Source: an uncultured Cellvibrio sp.
GTDB taxonomy: Bacteria > Pseudomonadota > Gammaproteobacteria > Pseudomonadales > Cellvibrionaceae
Length of the DNA: 44,936 bases
Direction of reading: 5' to 3'
Assembly: GCA_946481735.1 (NCBI GenBank)
Contig: CAMLOU010000013.1
Span: 1-44,936, forward strand
A model generated the notes under the pieces. The model was not told the DNA's origin, ran no database searches, and was given only the letters and a program-made list of their open reading frames with translations. Positions within the stretch are counted from its first letter, which is position 1. Every line of letters begins with the position of its first letter. The translations under genes and the position numbers were made by a program. Shown in pieces: positions 19,348-28,567 of this stretch.

Positions 19348-19646
19348 ACACTAGGACTTTGGTTGTGAATAGTAAGTTGGGTTAGTAGAAGTTATTGCAG
19401 GATTTGATTTAATCAGGGTGTTGGGGTGTTGTTCTATCGCGCGGTCTTGCTCTTATAGTCCGCAGACGATGGATCTCAACTCGATAATTACTGCTCAGAT
19501 AATCAGGCGCTGGGAGGGCCCTGAGGCCAGGATTTATGCTGGGGCAGATAACACAGGAGTCTTATGCTTGTCCGTTTCTATATTGCTCAGTGATTTGGCT
19601 GTTGTTGATGAGAGTAGCTGAAATCAGGGAGGAACAAACATTGGAT
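19348..19646 (-). promoter_or_regulatory. Long rho mRNA leader with rut-like C-rich tract
   Basis: This is most of the only gene-free stretch longer than 300 bases (19348-19743). On the minus strand the last ~87 bases before the rho ATG contain roughly 28 C but only about 6 G by hand count, with no obvious stable hairpin. That is the composition expected of a Rho-utilisation site. E. coli rho is known to be autoregulated by termination in its leader. The upstream half holds a GC-rich segment (GGCCTCAGGGCCC) that could fold. I see no convincing leader peptide. Confidence 0.6.
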
Positions 19647-19652
19647 GTGCCG

Positions 19653-19682
19653 AGTATAGCGGCAAATTTTCATCAGTGTAAA
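19653..19682 (-). promoter_or_regulatory. Predicted sigma-70 promoter for rho
   Basis: On the minus strand, TTTACA (19682-19677) and TATACT (19658-19653) are separated by 18 bases. Both are close to the sigma-70 consensus. The predicted transcript starts near 19646 and has a leader of about 300 bases before rho. Confidence 0.65.
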
Positions 19683-19700
19683 GTGCAAATTTAACACAGT

Positions 19701-19738
19701 GTCAATAAATCGGGCCGGCAATGATACTGCCAGCCCGA
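19701..19738 (-). terminator. Intrinsic terminator of trxA
   Basis: On the minus strand an 11-bp stem (TCGGGCTGGCA with TGCCGGCCCGA, one T-G wobble) closes a 7-base loop just after the trxA stop and is followed by TTTATTG. It separates trxA from the rho promoter. Confidence 0.8.
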
Positions 19739-19743
19739 CGGGA

Positions 19744-20073
19744 TTACACAACGCTGTCGATAAAGTCGATCAATTGGGTGCGGGATAAGGCGCCGACTTT
19801 GGTCGCTTCGACATTGCCGTCCTTGAAGATAATCAAGGTAGGAATACCGCGAATGTTGAATTTTCCGGGGGTTTCCTTGTTGGCATCTACATCCACTTTG
19901 GCGATCTTGAGCTTGCCTTCGTATTGGCCGGCCAGATCGTCAAGGATCGGCGCGATCATCTTACAGGGTCCGCACCAGGCCGCCCAAAAATCTACCAGCA
20001 CAGGGGTTTTGGCATTGAGGACTTCGTCAGCAAAGCTGGCGTCAGTCACATGAACGATGGCATCACTACTCAT
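19744..20073 (-). CDS. trxA: Thioredoxin
   Basis: Thioredoxin is the general cytoplasmic disulfide reductant. I start at the ATG at 20073, giving 109 residues ([19 protein letters not shown]), the classic TrxA length. The longer in-frame start at 20181 would cover the promoter. The active site WCGPCKM, the DFWAAWC strand, the cis-proline in RGIPTL and [10 protein letters not shown] are all present. It has its own predicted promoter and terminator and lies upstream of rho, the same neighbours as in E. coli and Pseudomonas. Confidence 0.97.
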   Translation of the reverse strand: MSSDAIVHVTDASFADEVLNAKTPVLVDFWAAWCGPCKMIAPILDDLAGQYEGKLKIAKVDVDANKETPGKFNIRGIPTLIIFKDGNVEATKVGALSRTQLIDFIDSVV

Positions 20074-20138
20074 ATCTAACAATCTCCAAGCCTGTTCGGC
20101 GGTTGGTGGTGGCTCGCTGACCACAAAGTGTTTGACGC

Positions 20139-20167
20139 ATAATAAGGATTGCCATGCGGGCAGGCAA
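20139..20167 (-). promoter_or_regulatory. Predicted sigma-70 promoter for trxA
   Basis: On the minus strand TTGCCT (20167-20162) and TATTAT (20144-20139) are 17 bases apart, which is ideal spacing. The predicted leader is about 60 bases before the trxA ATG at 20073. Confidence 0.65.
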
Positions 20168-20289
20168 GGGGCAAAAAACAATGGCAGCCATAAAACAACG
20201 CAATGGCGATGTTATGTGTCGGCCCTGCTCAGGGAGTGATTCGGGCAGTGCCGGGCACTTGTATTACTGACAAGCTATCCGTGCTTTTG

Positions 20290-22698
20290 TTAGCGCAAAT
20301 TTTTGTCCGGGGTTTTCATCAGCCCGGTTTTTTCAAAGGTGGTATAGAGGCTATCCAGGGTGATGGGCTTGGACAGGTAGTGGTTCATGCCTGAGGCAAA
20401 TACGGCCTCGCGATGCTCCTGCAGCGCATGTGCAGTGAGTGCCACAATCGGTGTGGCGGGCATGTTATGGCTGCGTTCATACTCACGAATACTGCGTGTG
20501 GCTTCGAAACCGTCCATCTCCGGCATCTCGCAATCCATCAGGATTAAATCATAGGGCGTCGCCGTTTCGCGCACGGCGTTAAATGCGGCAACGCCGTTTT
20601 CCACCAGCTCCGGTTCAATGTGCAATTTGCCCAGCAAACCTTTGATTACCATGCGGTTGACGGCATTGTCTTCGGCGACCAACACACGCAAGTGAGAAAA
20701 TAATTGATAATTTTGCGCTGCCTGTTTTTGCGGTGAAAGCGGCGCGATAGCAACGCCGAGTATGGCAGCGAGTTCAAGTTTAATCGTCTTGGCGGATACC
20801 GGTTTGCGCAAGACGCTACGAATTCTGAGTTGCTGATCGTGATATTGGGGGACATCAACATTGCTGAGCAGAATGACGGGAGTGTCTTTCAGTACGGGGT
20901 CCTGGCGCATCAGCGCCACCATGGCAAAACTGGTTTCGCCGGGATGGTAATCAATAGCGACAAAATCAAACGGTTCATGTCGCCAGGCGGCCTCTTGCAG
21001 CATCGATAGCGCGTTATCGTTTGAGCGGCCTTCTTGTAAAACAAGGCCCCAATGATCGCCGTGCTTGGTAAGAAATTGACGTTGCTTGGTGCTGCCGTCC
21101 ACCAATAATAATTTTCGATTGTGCAGCAAATTATCAATAGCAGGATCGTGATGCGGCGCCAGTGATTTAATGTCCGCCGGTAAAAAGCGTGCGGTAAACC
21201 AGAAGGTAGAGCCCCGGCCTTTGGTGCTTTCTACCCCGATAGTTCCTCCCATTAATTCAGCCAAGCTTTTACAGATCGCAAGCCCCAGGCCGGTGCCACC
21301 GTATTTGCGCGTCGTTGACGTATCGGCTTGATTAAACGAGTCAAACAACATCGGATAAGCGGTGGCATCAATACCAATACCGCTGTCCTGCACGGCAAAA
21401 TACAGCAGGGGTTGCTCTGGTGTGCTGTCCGGTGCGAGTTTGACCTCAAGCGAGATAAAACCTTCGCTGGTAAATTTAAAGGCGTTGCCGAGCAAGTTGA
21501 TGATGACCTGGCGCAAGCGGGTTGGATCACCTTTTAATAATAATGGTGTGCCCGGGTCGACGCCGCCGAGTAATTCAATGCGGCGTTTATTGGCTGTCGC
21601 GCCAAACAATTGAATACAATCCTCAATCAAATCTTCCAGATCAAAGATAGCGACTTCCAGTTGCATCTTGCCTGCTTCAATCTTCGAGTAATCGAGGATG
21701 TCATTAATGATTTCCAGCAAGGTTTCGCCGGAGCGGTGAATAACGTCGACGTAATGTTTTTGGGCGTCATTCAATGGCGTATCTCGCAGCATTTCCAGCA
21801 TACCGATGACACCGTTCATCGGTGTGCGGATTTCGTGGCTCATGGTGGCGAGGAATTGGCTCTTCGCCCGGCTTGCATCTTCAGCAGCATTTTTTAACCG
21901 CCGGGTTTCCAGTTTTTCGGCTTTCTCGGACAGCAAGGCCAACTCAATCGCGTGGCGTTGTTCGATATCTTCCAGCAAGGTCTCGCGCATGTGGTTGATG
22001 GCATTGACCACATTGTCCAATTCATCTTCATGTTGATCCCCCTTCATCCGTTTGAGTCTCAGGGGGGTGGTGAGATTATCGAGATTCAATTGCCGCGCGT
22101 ACTGCGCGATGGTGTCCATATGGCGGGTCAACAAGGTGTGTACCAGCCACAGAATAAACAGCGACACCAGCAGGGTTTTGGCCCCCTGCACGCTGGCAAT
22201 AAACATGGCCCGTTCCCATAACTTGTCGTAGATGCTCGACAGGCTGGCGGTGATGATCAGGGTGCCCAGCTGTTGTTGCGGCGTGCTGGCATCTTCATAA
22301 GTGAGCGGATAACTTTTGACGAGAAACTGATTGGGTTTGTTGTCGATATCTTCCTGGCTGTAGCGTTGGGTGCTGGCGACCAGGGTTTGCTCGGTATTAT
22401 TCCAGTCGTGCCAGATAACACTGACCTGCACCACATCCTGCACATCCAGCACGCTGTTGATCTGGATATTTAATTGTTCCTGGTCGAAGCCCCACAAGCT
22501 TTTTGTGATGCTGGCAAGGGTGCTGATACGCACCTGGTCAAGGCGTTTTTCCAATGAAGAGATATCGTCGTGAAAACTGCTGTACAGCTGCAATAAAATC
22601 GTGATCAGTGTGATCAGCGAGCTGCTGAGAATAATCAGCCCGAGCAGGCGGGTCGCGATAGGATTTTCGCGGGCGTAGCGACTTATTGTTGGCAGCAT
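20290..22698 (-). CDS. Hybrid sensor histidine kinase with two receiver domains
   Basis: I start at the ATG at 22698 (802 residues). Order: transmembrane helix at about residues 17-40, a ~120-residue periplasmic sensor containing SLWGFD, a second helix at about 164-188, a HAMP-like linker, HisKA with His288 in [14 protein letters not shown], an HATPase domain ([29 protein letters not shown]), then two receiver domains. The first has only one of the usual acidic pair (LLVDGS) and Asp583 in AIDYHPG. The second is canonical (VLVAEDN, Asp722 in [20 protein letters not shown]). No Hpt domain or cognate regulator is adjacent. The signal and target are unknown. Confidence 0.92.
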   Translation of the reverse strand: MLPTISRYARENPIATRLLGLIILSSSLITLITILLQLYSSFHDDISSLEKRLDQVRISTLASITKSLWGFDQEQLNIQINSVLDVQDVVQVSVIWHDWNNTEQTLVASTQRYSQEDIDNKPNQFLVKSYPLTYEDASTPQQQLGTLIITASLSSIYDKLWERAMFIASVQGAKTLLVSLFILWLVHTLLTRHMDTIAQYARQLNLDNLTTPLRLKRMKGDQHEDELDNVVNAINHMRETLLEDIEQRHAIELALLSEKAEKLETRRLKNAAEDASRAKSQFLATMSHEIRTPMNGVIGMLEMLRDTPLNDAQKHYVDVIHRSGETLLEIINDILDYSKIEAGKMQLEVAIFDLEDLIEDCIQLFGATANKRRIELLGGVDPGTPLLLKGDPTRLRQVIINLLGNAFKFTSEGFISLEVKLAPDSTPEQPLLYFAVQDSGIGIDATAYPMLFDSFNQADTSTTRKYGGTGLGLAICKSLAELMGGTIGVESTKGRGSTFWFTARFLPADIKSLAPHHDPAIDNLLHNRKLLLVDGSTKQRQFLTKHGDHWGLVLQEGRSNDNALSMLQEAAWRHEPFDFVAIDYHPGETSFAMVALMRQDPVLKDTPVILLSNVDVPQYHDQQLRIRSVLRKPVSAKTIKLELAAILGVAIAPLSPQKQAAQNYQLFSHLRVLVAEDNAVNRMVIKGLLGKLHIEPELVENGVAAFNAVRETATPYDLILMDCEMPEMDGFEATRSIREYERSHNMPATPIVALTAHALQEHREAVFASGMNHYLSKPITLDSLYTTFEKTGLMKTPDKNLR

Positions 22699-22797
22699 CG
22701 ACGTGTGATGTATCCAGAATTCCAGGGAAATAACATGTGCAGGCCGTCGCACATTGATTCAAGTGTAGCAGTTGTCTCTGCAAATGCCGGTAGAGTA

Positions 22798-23688
22798 TCA
22801 GGGCACATTGGCGGCGGTGTCTGGCAAGCCAAGCAACGCAGCATAGCCCTGTTGGTAACCGGGATAGCGCAAGCGATAGCCGCTCTCCAGTAGTCGCTGA
22901 TTGGCACAGCGTTTATTGCCGCGTTCGCTGTCGATCCGGTCCGGCGCAAAGACGGCGCGGTCTACTTTTAATTGCATTGCCAGCCAGTTGACGACTTCCG
23001 CCATGGGCGCCGGTGTGCTGTCGGTGGCCAGGTACAGTGAGTCCTGCTCCAGGCCGCGACGGGCCTTGTCGATCAGGTGCGCCAGGACGCCAGCGCAATC
23101 ATCCGCATGGATGCGGTTGGTGAAGGCCGCCGACAATACCGCCCGGCCCTGGCGCACCTGTTCAATCAGGCGGGTTCGCCCGGGGCCATAAATACCGCTG
23201 AAGCGCACGATGCAGTGGGGAAAATCACTCTCCCTGATGATGGCCTCTGCCTCCAGCAGCCGCTGGCCGCTGAAACTGTCGGGTTCGGTGGGGGAGGTCT
23301 CATCCACCCAACTGCCATCCTGTTGTCCGTAAACGCCAGTGCTGGAAACGAACACTAGCAAGCGGGGTGTCTGGTGCCAGGATTTGAGGTTTGCGACCAG
23401 ATGCCTGCAAGTATCGACATAAGCGCGGCGATAGCCAGCGTCACTGCGTTCATCAGGCGTCATGGTGATAACGATGACATCCACCGGTTCCGTCAATAGC
23501 GGACGCAATGCGTCAGGCTGGCTGAGGTCGCACTGGCGATAGGTTATTGACGGCGTGTCGACGGCGGGGGAACGCCGAACGCCGACAACCCGATACTGGC
23601 CTTCCGGCAGCCGGGCAGCCAGCCGTTGCCCGAGATCGCCGCACCCGAGGATCAGTACTGAAAGTGGTAATAGTTTTTCGCTATTCAC
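22798..23688 (-). CDS. NAD(P)-dependent epimerase/reductase-like protein (YeeZ-type)
   Basis: The 296-residue protein opens with a Rossmann nucleotide-binding motif, VLILGCGDLGQRLAARL, followed by VVGVRRSP. SSTGVYGQQDGSWVDE resembles the serine/tyrosine active-site region of extended SDRs, and RFSGIYGPGR is typical of the YeeZ-like branch. The start codon is GTG. The substrate is unknown. It is divergent from oxyR with a 90-base spacer, and precedes the histidine kinase on the same strand. Confidence 0.85.
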   Translation of the reverse strand: MNSEKLLPLSVLILGCGDLGQRLAARLPEGQYRVVGVRRSPAVDTPSITYRQCDLSQPDALRPLLTEPVDVIVITMTPDERSDAGYRRAYVDTCRHLVANLKSWHQTPRLLVFVSSTGVYGQQDGSWVDETSPTEPDSFSGQRLLEAEAIIRESDFPHCIVRFSGIYGPGRTRLIEQVRQGRAVLSAAFTNRIHADDCAGVLAHLIDKARRGLEQDSLYLATDSTPAPMAEVVNWLAMQLKVDRAVFAPDRIDSERGNKRCANQRLLESGYRLRYPGYQQGYAALLGLPDTAANVP

Positions 23689-23778
23689 CTTTGCTTAACT
23701 CCGTATAACAGGGCACACTTGCTCACTATAACAGGCCCGCAGGGGCATTCGTCCCGTACCATCAGAAGGCATTGCATC

Positions 23779-24705
23779 ATGACACTCACCGAATTGCGCT
23801 ACATCGTTACCTTGGCGCAGGAGCAACATTTCGGGCGGGCAGCGGATCGCTGCTTCGTCAGTCAGCCCACCCTGAGTATTGCCGTTAAAAAACTGGAGGA
23901 TGAATTGGGTGTGGCGCTGTTTGAGCGCACCAAGTCCCGTGTGCAGGCGACACCGCTGGGTGAGCAGATTGTGGCCCAGGCGAATCTGGTGCTGGAGCAG
24001 ACAGCGGCCATCAAGGATATCGCTGATGCGGGGAAAGACCAACTCAGCAGCCCCCTCGCGGTGGGTGCCATCTTCACCATCGGACCTTATCTATTGCCGT
24101 TGTTTATCCCCCATCTGCAAAAACTGGCGAGCAAGATGCCGCTGTATGTGGAAGAGGGCTACACCGCTACCTTGCGCAAGAAGCTGCGCAACGGTGAGCT
24201 GGATGTCATCATCGTGGCGCTGCCTTTTACCGAACCGGATGTGGTAACCCAGGCGCTGTTTGATGAGCCTTTTGTGGTGCTCATGCCCCATGACCATCCG
24301 TTGGCGGCCAAGTCCGCTATCAATCCGCGCGATCTGGATGACCAGAATATTTTGCTACTGGGCGAAGGCCATTGTTTTCGCGATCAGGTCCTGGCCACTT
24401 GCCCCAACCTGCAACCCTCCCTGGAAGATAACTCAGGCCGTATCCGCACCGCTGCCGAGGGCAGCTCGCTGGAGACCCTGCGCCATATGGTCGCGTCCGG
24501 CTTGGGGATCACTATCCTGCCCGCGTCAGCGGCGTCCACCTCGCATTACACCCCCAATGTGCTGGTGACGCGGCCATTTACCGAGCCCGCGCCCAGCCGC
24601 ACGGTTGCTCTCGCCTGGCGCGCCAGCTTCCCCCGTCACAAAGCCATTGATGCGTTGCGTAAAGCCATCAGCGACTCCCGTCAGGAGCATGATGGCCAGT
24701 CGTAA
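23779..24705 (+). CDS. oxyR: Peroxide-sensing LysR regulator OxyR
   Basis: OxyR senses hydrogen peroxide by forming a disulfide and activates peroxide defence genes. From the ATG at 23779 the protein has 308 residues: an N-terminal LysR helix-turn-helix (HFGRAADRCFVSQPTLSIAVKKLE) and a substrate-binding-like domain. Counting codons places the two cysteines of GEGHCFRDQVLATC at residues 199 and 208, exactly the E. coli redox pair. An upstream in-frame start at 23719 adds unlikely residues. recG overlaps its end by 14 bases, matching the oxyR-recG pairing known from Pseudomonas. Confidence 0.96.
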   Translation: MTLTELRYIVTLAQEQHFGRAADRCFVSQPTLSIAVKKLEDELGVALFERTKSRVQATPLGEQIVAQANLVLEQTAAIKDIADAGKDQLSSPLAVGAIFTIGPYLLPLFIPHLQKLASKMPLYVEEGYTATLRKKLRNGELDVIIVALPFTEPDVVTQALFDEPFVVLMPHDHPLAAKSAINPRDLDDQNILLLGEGHCFRDQVLATCPNLQPSLEDNSGRIRTAAEGSSLETLRHMVASGLGITILPASAASTSHYTPNVLVTRPFTEPAPSRTVALAWRASFPRHKAIDALRKAISDSRQEHDGQS

Positions 24706-26800
24706 TGAAGCCGTGGCAGCACCGCCGGATCTGGATCGCATAGCCGTTACCTCGCTCAAGGGTGTCGGTGCGACTCTGGCAGCCAAGTTGGCGAAGATCG
24801 GCATCGTTTCCCTGCAAGATCTGCTGTTTCACCTCCCTTTACGCTACATGGATCGTACCCGGGTTACGCCCATCGGTGCCTTGCAACCGAATCTGAACGT
24901 TGTCATCGAGGGGGAAATCCGCGCGTGTGACGTGGTGATGGGGCGACGCCGCAGTCTGGTGTGTCGCGTGCAGGACGGTACCGGCACCCTTTCTTTGCGT
25001 TTCTATCATTTTTCCAATGCCCAGAAGCAACGCCTCCTTACCGGCACTCGTCTGCGCATTTTCGGTGAAACCCGGCGCGGTGCGGCGGGGCTCGAGATTT
25101 ACCACCCGGAATACGAGCTGCTCGATGAAGCCCAGCCTTTACCTCTGCAACAACACCTGACGCCGGTTTATCCCGCCACTGAAGGCTTGACCCAGCCGCG
25201 CCTGCGCAGCTTGGCCGCCCAGGCGCTGACCTGGCTGGATACCCATGCGTTAAAAGAACTGCTACCCGATGCCTTGCGCCGCCGCCTGGGCCAGATTCCC
25301 CTAGCAGATGCCCTGCGGTTTCTGCATCAACCACCCCAGGGTGTGGATGTCCGCCAATTGCAGGAAGGTGAACACCCCTACCAGCGACGGTTGGCGTTTG
25401 AAGAGCTGCTTGCCCACCACCTGAGCTTGCTACTTTTGCGTCGCCAGGCTCAGGCCGATGGCGCCCTGGCGTTACACCCCGGGCCCGAGTTGCAACGGGC
25501 TTTTCGAGCGCACTTGGGGTTTCAGTTAACCGCTGCCCAGGAGCGGGTGATGGAGGAGATCGCGACAGACATGGCCAGGCCCTTGCCCATGTTGCGCCTG
25601 GTGCAGGGCGATGTCGGCTCTGGCAAGACGGTGGTCGCGGCGCTGGCTTCCCTGATTGCCGTCGCCAGCGGTATGCAGGCCGCCATCATGGCCCCCACGG
25701 AGATCCTGGCGGAGCAACACCGGCTCAACTTCGGCCGTTGGCTGGAACCCCTGGGTATCCAGGTAGGCTGGTTGACCGGGCGCCTTAAAGTCAGCGAACG
25801 GCGCGAACAGCTGGACGCGATTCGTACAGGCGCCGCCCGTGTCATTGTGGGTACTCATGCGCTGTTTCAGGAGGGTGTGGAATTTGCTGAGTTAGGGTTG
25901 ATCGTCATCGACGAACAGCATCGATTTGGCGTTCATCAGCGCCTATCGTTACGGGAAAAAGGTGCAGCCGGCCATTTGCGGCCGCATCAATTGATCATGA
26001 CCGCCACACCTATTCCGCGCACTCTGGCGATGAGTGCCTATGCGGATCTGGATTGCTCGGTGATCGACGAGCTGCCGCCGGGCCGCACACCGGTGACCAC
26101 GGTTGTTATCAGCGATCAGCGCCGTGAAGAGGTGATTGAGCGGGTGCGCCTCGCGTGCGAGCAGGGGCGGCAGGCTTATTGGGTGTGCACGCTGATCGAA
26201 GAATCAGAAACCCTCGCGGCCCAAGCGGCCCAGGTCACGGCGGAAAGCCTGGCGGAGTCCCTGCCCCATCTGCGTATTGCCCTGATCCATGGCCGACTCA
26301 AACCGGCGGAAAAAGATCAGGTCATGACGGCGTTCAAGGCCGGTGACGTCGATCTGCTGGTGGCGACTACGGTCATTGAGGTGGGCGTGGATGTCCCCAA
26401 CGCCAGCCTGATGATTATTGAGAACCCGGAGCGCCTCGGCCTGGCCCAGCTCCATCAACTGCGCGGTCGCGTAGGGCGCGGCGCCACCGCCAGCCACTGC
26501 GTGCTCTTGTACGGTTCACCACTGTCCCGCCTCAGCCGCGAGCGCCTGCGGGTGATGCGTGAAACCAACGATGGCTTTGTTATCGCCGAAGAAGATTTAC
26601 AGCTGCGCGGTGCTGGCGAGGTGTTGGGTACCCGCCAGACCGGGGATATGCAGTTCAAGATTGCCGATCTCCAGCGCGATGCGCATTTACTACCCGAGGT
26701 GAAAGACGCCGCCCAGGTGCTGATGGAAGAATATCCGGAACTGTGTCACGAAATCGTGCAACGCTGGCTGGGCAACAATCAGGAATACCTTCATGTTTAA
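24692..26800 (+). CDS. recG: ATP-dependent DNA helicase RecG
   Basis: RecG remodels stalled replication forks and branched DNA. From the ATG at 24692 it has 702 residues: the wedge/OB region (KGVGATLAAKL, then RDRT-like YMDRTRV), Walker A GDVGSGKT, DEQHRFG Walker B, MTATPIPRTLAMSAYADLD, and the C-terminal helicase half with TTVIEVGVDVPNA and RGRVGRG. An ATG three bases earlier is equally possible; AGGAG at 24683-24687 is very close. The start lies inside the end of oxyR, suggesting translational coupling. Confidence 0.95.
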   Translation: MASRNEAVAAPPDLDRIAVTSLKGVGATLAAKLAKIGIVSLQDLLFHLPLRYMDRTRVTPIGALQPNLNVVIEGEIRACDVVMGRRRSLVCRVQDGTGTLSLRFYHFSNAQKQRLLTGTRLRIFGETRRGAAGLEIYHPEYELLDEAQPLPLQQHLTPVYPATEGLTQPRLRSLAAQALTWLDTHALKELLPDALRRRLGQIPLADALRFLHQPPQGVDVRQLQEGEHPYQRRLAFEELLAHHLSLLLLRRQAQADGALALHPGPELQRAFRAHLGFQLTAAQERVMEEIATDMARPLPMLRLVQGDVGSGKTVVAALASLIAVASGMQAAIMAPTEILAEQHRLNFGRWLEPLGIQVGWLTGRLKVSERREQLDAIRTGAARVIVGTHALFQEGVEFAELGLIVIDEQHRFGVHQRLSLREKGAAGHLRPHQLIMTATPIPRTLAMSAYADLDCSVIDELPPGRTPVTTVVISDQRREEVIERVRLACEQGRQAYWVCTLIEESETLAAQAAQVTAESLAESLPHLRIALIHGRLKPAEKDQVMTAFKAGDVDLLVATTVIEVGVDVPNASLMIIENPERLGLAQLHQLRGRVGRGATASHCVLLYGSPLSRLSRERLRVMRETNDGFVIAEEDLQLRGAGEVLGTRQTGDMQFKIADLQRDAHLLPEVKDAAQVLMEEYPELCHEIVQRWLGNNQEYLHV

Positions 26801-26821
26801 TAAAGCTGACCTATGCTTCCA

Positions 26822-26851
26822 AGGCTGTGTCTGTGAAAAATCGCACAGCCT
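26822..26851. other. Stem-loop after recG
   Basis: An 8-bp perfect stem, AGGCTGTG (26822-26829) with CACAGCCT (26844-26851), has a 14-base loop and begins 21 bases after the recG stop. No T tract follows on +, so termination is doubtful. Confidence 0.35.
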
Positions 26852-27013
26852 GAAAGATGCGTTGCTGAATCTGGCGCCATCTTGTGTGATGGATTGGGCT
26901 AAACTGGATAAACCCGGTGTCCGAATGCTTTGGACGCAGCCCACGCGCACTTTGAGCTGGTCAATCAACCGTTTGTACAATAATGAAAGCCGACATCAAA
27001 GAAGGAGTAGGCC

Positions 27014-28414
27014 GTGACAGTCCCGACGAGTGTTCAATCATTATTGAATGATCAGAATATTCACTACGATATCGCCGCTACCCCCGTCGATGCGAACAAC
27101 AACCGCCTGTGGCACGACCAGCACCTGCGCAATATGGGGGCCGCGAAGTCGGTTATCCTGCAGGATGCCAAAGGGCGTATCCAGGTCATCATTGCGGCGG
27201 ACAGCCTGCTCGACCTCAAGGCGGTCAATCGCCACCTGAGCCGCGAGCTGCATGCCACCAGCCCGGAAGAACTGGCCAAGTTCTGCCAGACCCATGCGGT
27301 GCAATCCGTACCGGCGCTGCCCAAACTGGCCGGCCTGTTGACCCTGGTGGATAAAAGCCTGCTGGATCGCGACGAGATCTTGCTGGATTCCGGTAACGAA
27401 GAGCAGTTGCTGCACCTGAACCGCGCGGCGTTTCAGCATGTACTGGAAGACGCGATCATCTGTGATATTGCGGTTCCCCTGACACCGCTGGAGGCGGAAA
27501 ACCTCAGTGCCAGTGATACCGACCTGATCCTCGGCGCCGTGCGTAATTTCACCCAGTTGCGCATCAAGCAACGCCTGGAAGAAACCCTGGAATTACCCCC
27601 CTTGTCGGATACTGCCCAGCGCATTATCCAATTGCGCGTAAACCCCAACGCCGATGTCAGCGACCTGGCGCAGATTGTAGAGACTGATCCCAGCCTCGCC
27701 GCCCAGGTGGTCAGTTGGGCGGCCTCGCCGTACTACTCGGCGCCCGGCAAGATTAAATCCATCCATGATGCCATCGTGCGGGTACTCGGCTTTGATATGG
27801 TGCTCAACCTGGCCCTGGGTCTGGCACTTGGCCGCAGCCTCCACATTCCAAAAGACGGGCCTCACGGTTCACTGCCTTACTGGCAGCAATCGGTCTATAT
27901 GGCCGCCACTATTGAAGGGCTGGTAACCGCAATTCCCCGCGATCATCGCCCCAGCTTCGGCATGGCTTACCTGTGCGGGCTGTTGCACAACTTTGGCTTC
28001 CTGATTCTGGCAGAGGTGTTTCCACCGCATTTCCGCGCCTATTGCGAGATGGCGGATGCCAATCCACACACCACCCATCAAGCCATTGAACGGCATCTGA
28101 TCGGCGTCACCCGCGAGCAGATCGCCAGCGCCTTGATGTCGCTGTGGTCGATGCCGGAGGAAGTTGTCATCGCCTTGCGTCACCAGAGCAACCCCGGTTA
28201 CAGCGGCGAACACCATGAATACGCCAAGCTGATCTTCGTCGCCCAGCGTTTGCTGTACCAGCACAACATTGGTCGCGGCCCCAAACTGGAGATTCCCGAG
28301 GACATCTTTGAAGCGTTACACCTGGACCCTGAAAAGGCGCGCACCACTGTTACCAACATCATCGAATCTGAAGACGAGTTAAAACATATTGCTTTACAGC
28401 TCACCCCGCACTGA
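27014..28414 (+). CDS. Fusion of a YbaK-type aminoacyl-tRNA deacylase domain and an HDOD domain
   Basis: The 466-residue product starts at GTG, with GGAG about 8 bases upstream. Residues about 1-150 look like a YbaK/ProX editing domain (MGAAKSVILQD, then VIIAADSLLDLKAVNRHL). Residues about 190-400 are an HDOD domain (LPPLSDTAQRIIQLRVNPNADVSDLAQIVETDPSLAAQVVSWA). The HD dyad position reads LLHNFG, so phosphohydrolase activity is unlikely. HDOD proteins usually act in signalling. Why an editing domain is attached is unknown. Confidence 0.85.
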   Translation: MTVPTSVQSLLNDQNIHYDIAATPVDANNNRLWHDQHLRNMGAAKSVILQDAKGRIQVIIAADSLLDLKAVNRHLSRELHATSPEELAKFCQTHAVQSVPALPKLAGLLTLVDKSLLDRDEILLDSGNEEQLLHLNRAAFQHVLEDAIICDIAVPLTPLEAENLSASDTDLILGAVRNFTQLRIKQRLEETLELPPLSDTAQRIIQLRVNPNADVSDLAQIVETDPSLAAQVVSWAASPYYSAPGKIKSIHDAIVRVLGFDMVLNLALGLALGRSLHIPKDGPHGSLPYWQQSVYMAATIEGLVTAIPRDHRPSFGMAYLCGLLHNFGFLILAEVFPPHFRAYCEMADANPHTTHQAIERHLIGVTREQIASALMSLWSMPEEVVIALRHQSNPGYSGEHHEYAKLIFVAQRLLYQHNIGRGPKLEIPEDIFEALHLDPEKARTTVTNIIESEDELKHIALQLTPH

Positions 28415-28432
28415 TCGACGTCGCTAAACCCT

Positions 28433-28449
28433 CCTCCCGGCCAGGGAGG
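28433..28449. other. Short GC-rich hairpin after the HDOD gene
   Basis: CCTCCC (28433-28438) and GGGAGG (28444-28449) form a 6-bp stem with a GGCCA loop, 19 bases after the stop. No T run follows on either strand. A second small hairpin, CCCGCTTGCGGG, lies at 28498-28509 in the same spacer. Confidence 0.4.
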
Positions 28450-28567
28450 CATCAGTGCGGGATGAGACAAAACCCTTTCATCGACTATGACCCGCAGCCC
28501 GCTTGCGGGTAAACTCTCAGCACCTCGCTGTGTGAGAGCAGCGTTACATCTTCGATGAGAAATTCCT

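Noticed and set aside
19418..19621. 67-codon + frame in the rho leader
   Set aside because: No ribosome binding site, opposite to the rho leader transcript, and no motif.
19744..20181. Longer thioredoxin start at 20181
   Set aside because: The extra 36 residues would run over the predicted trxA promoter; the ATG at 20073 gives the universal TrxA length.
26822..26851. Intrinsic terminator after recG
   Set aside because: The stem is good but no T tract follows, so it is listed only as a stem-loop.
26793..27017. 74-codon + frame between recG and the HDOD gene
   Set aside because: No ribosome binding site, no recognisable motif, and it overlaps the end of recG and the start of the next gene.
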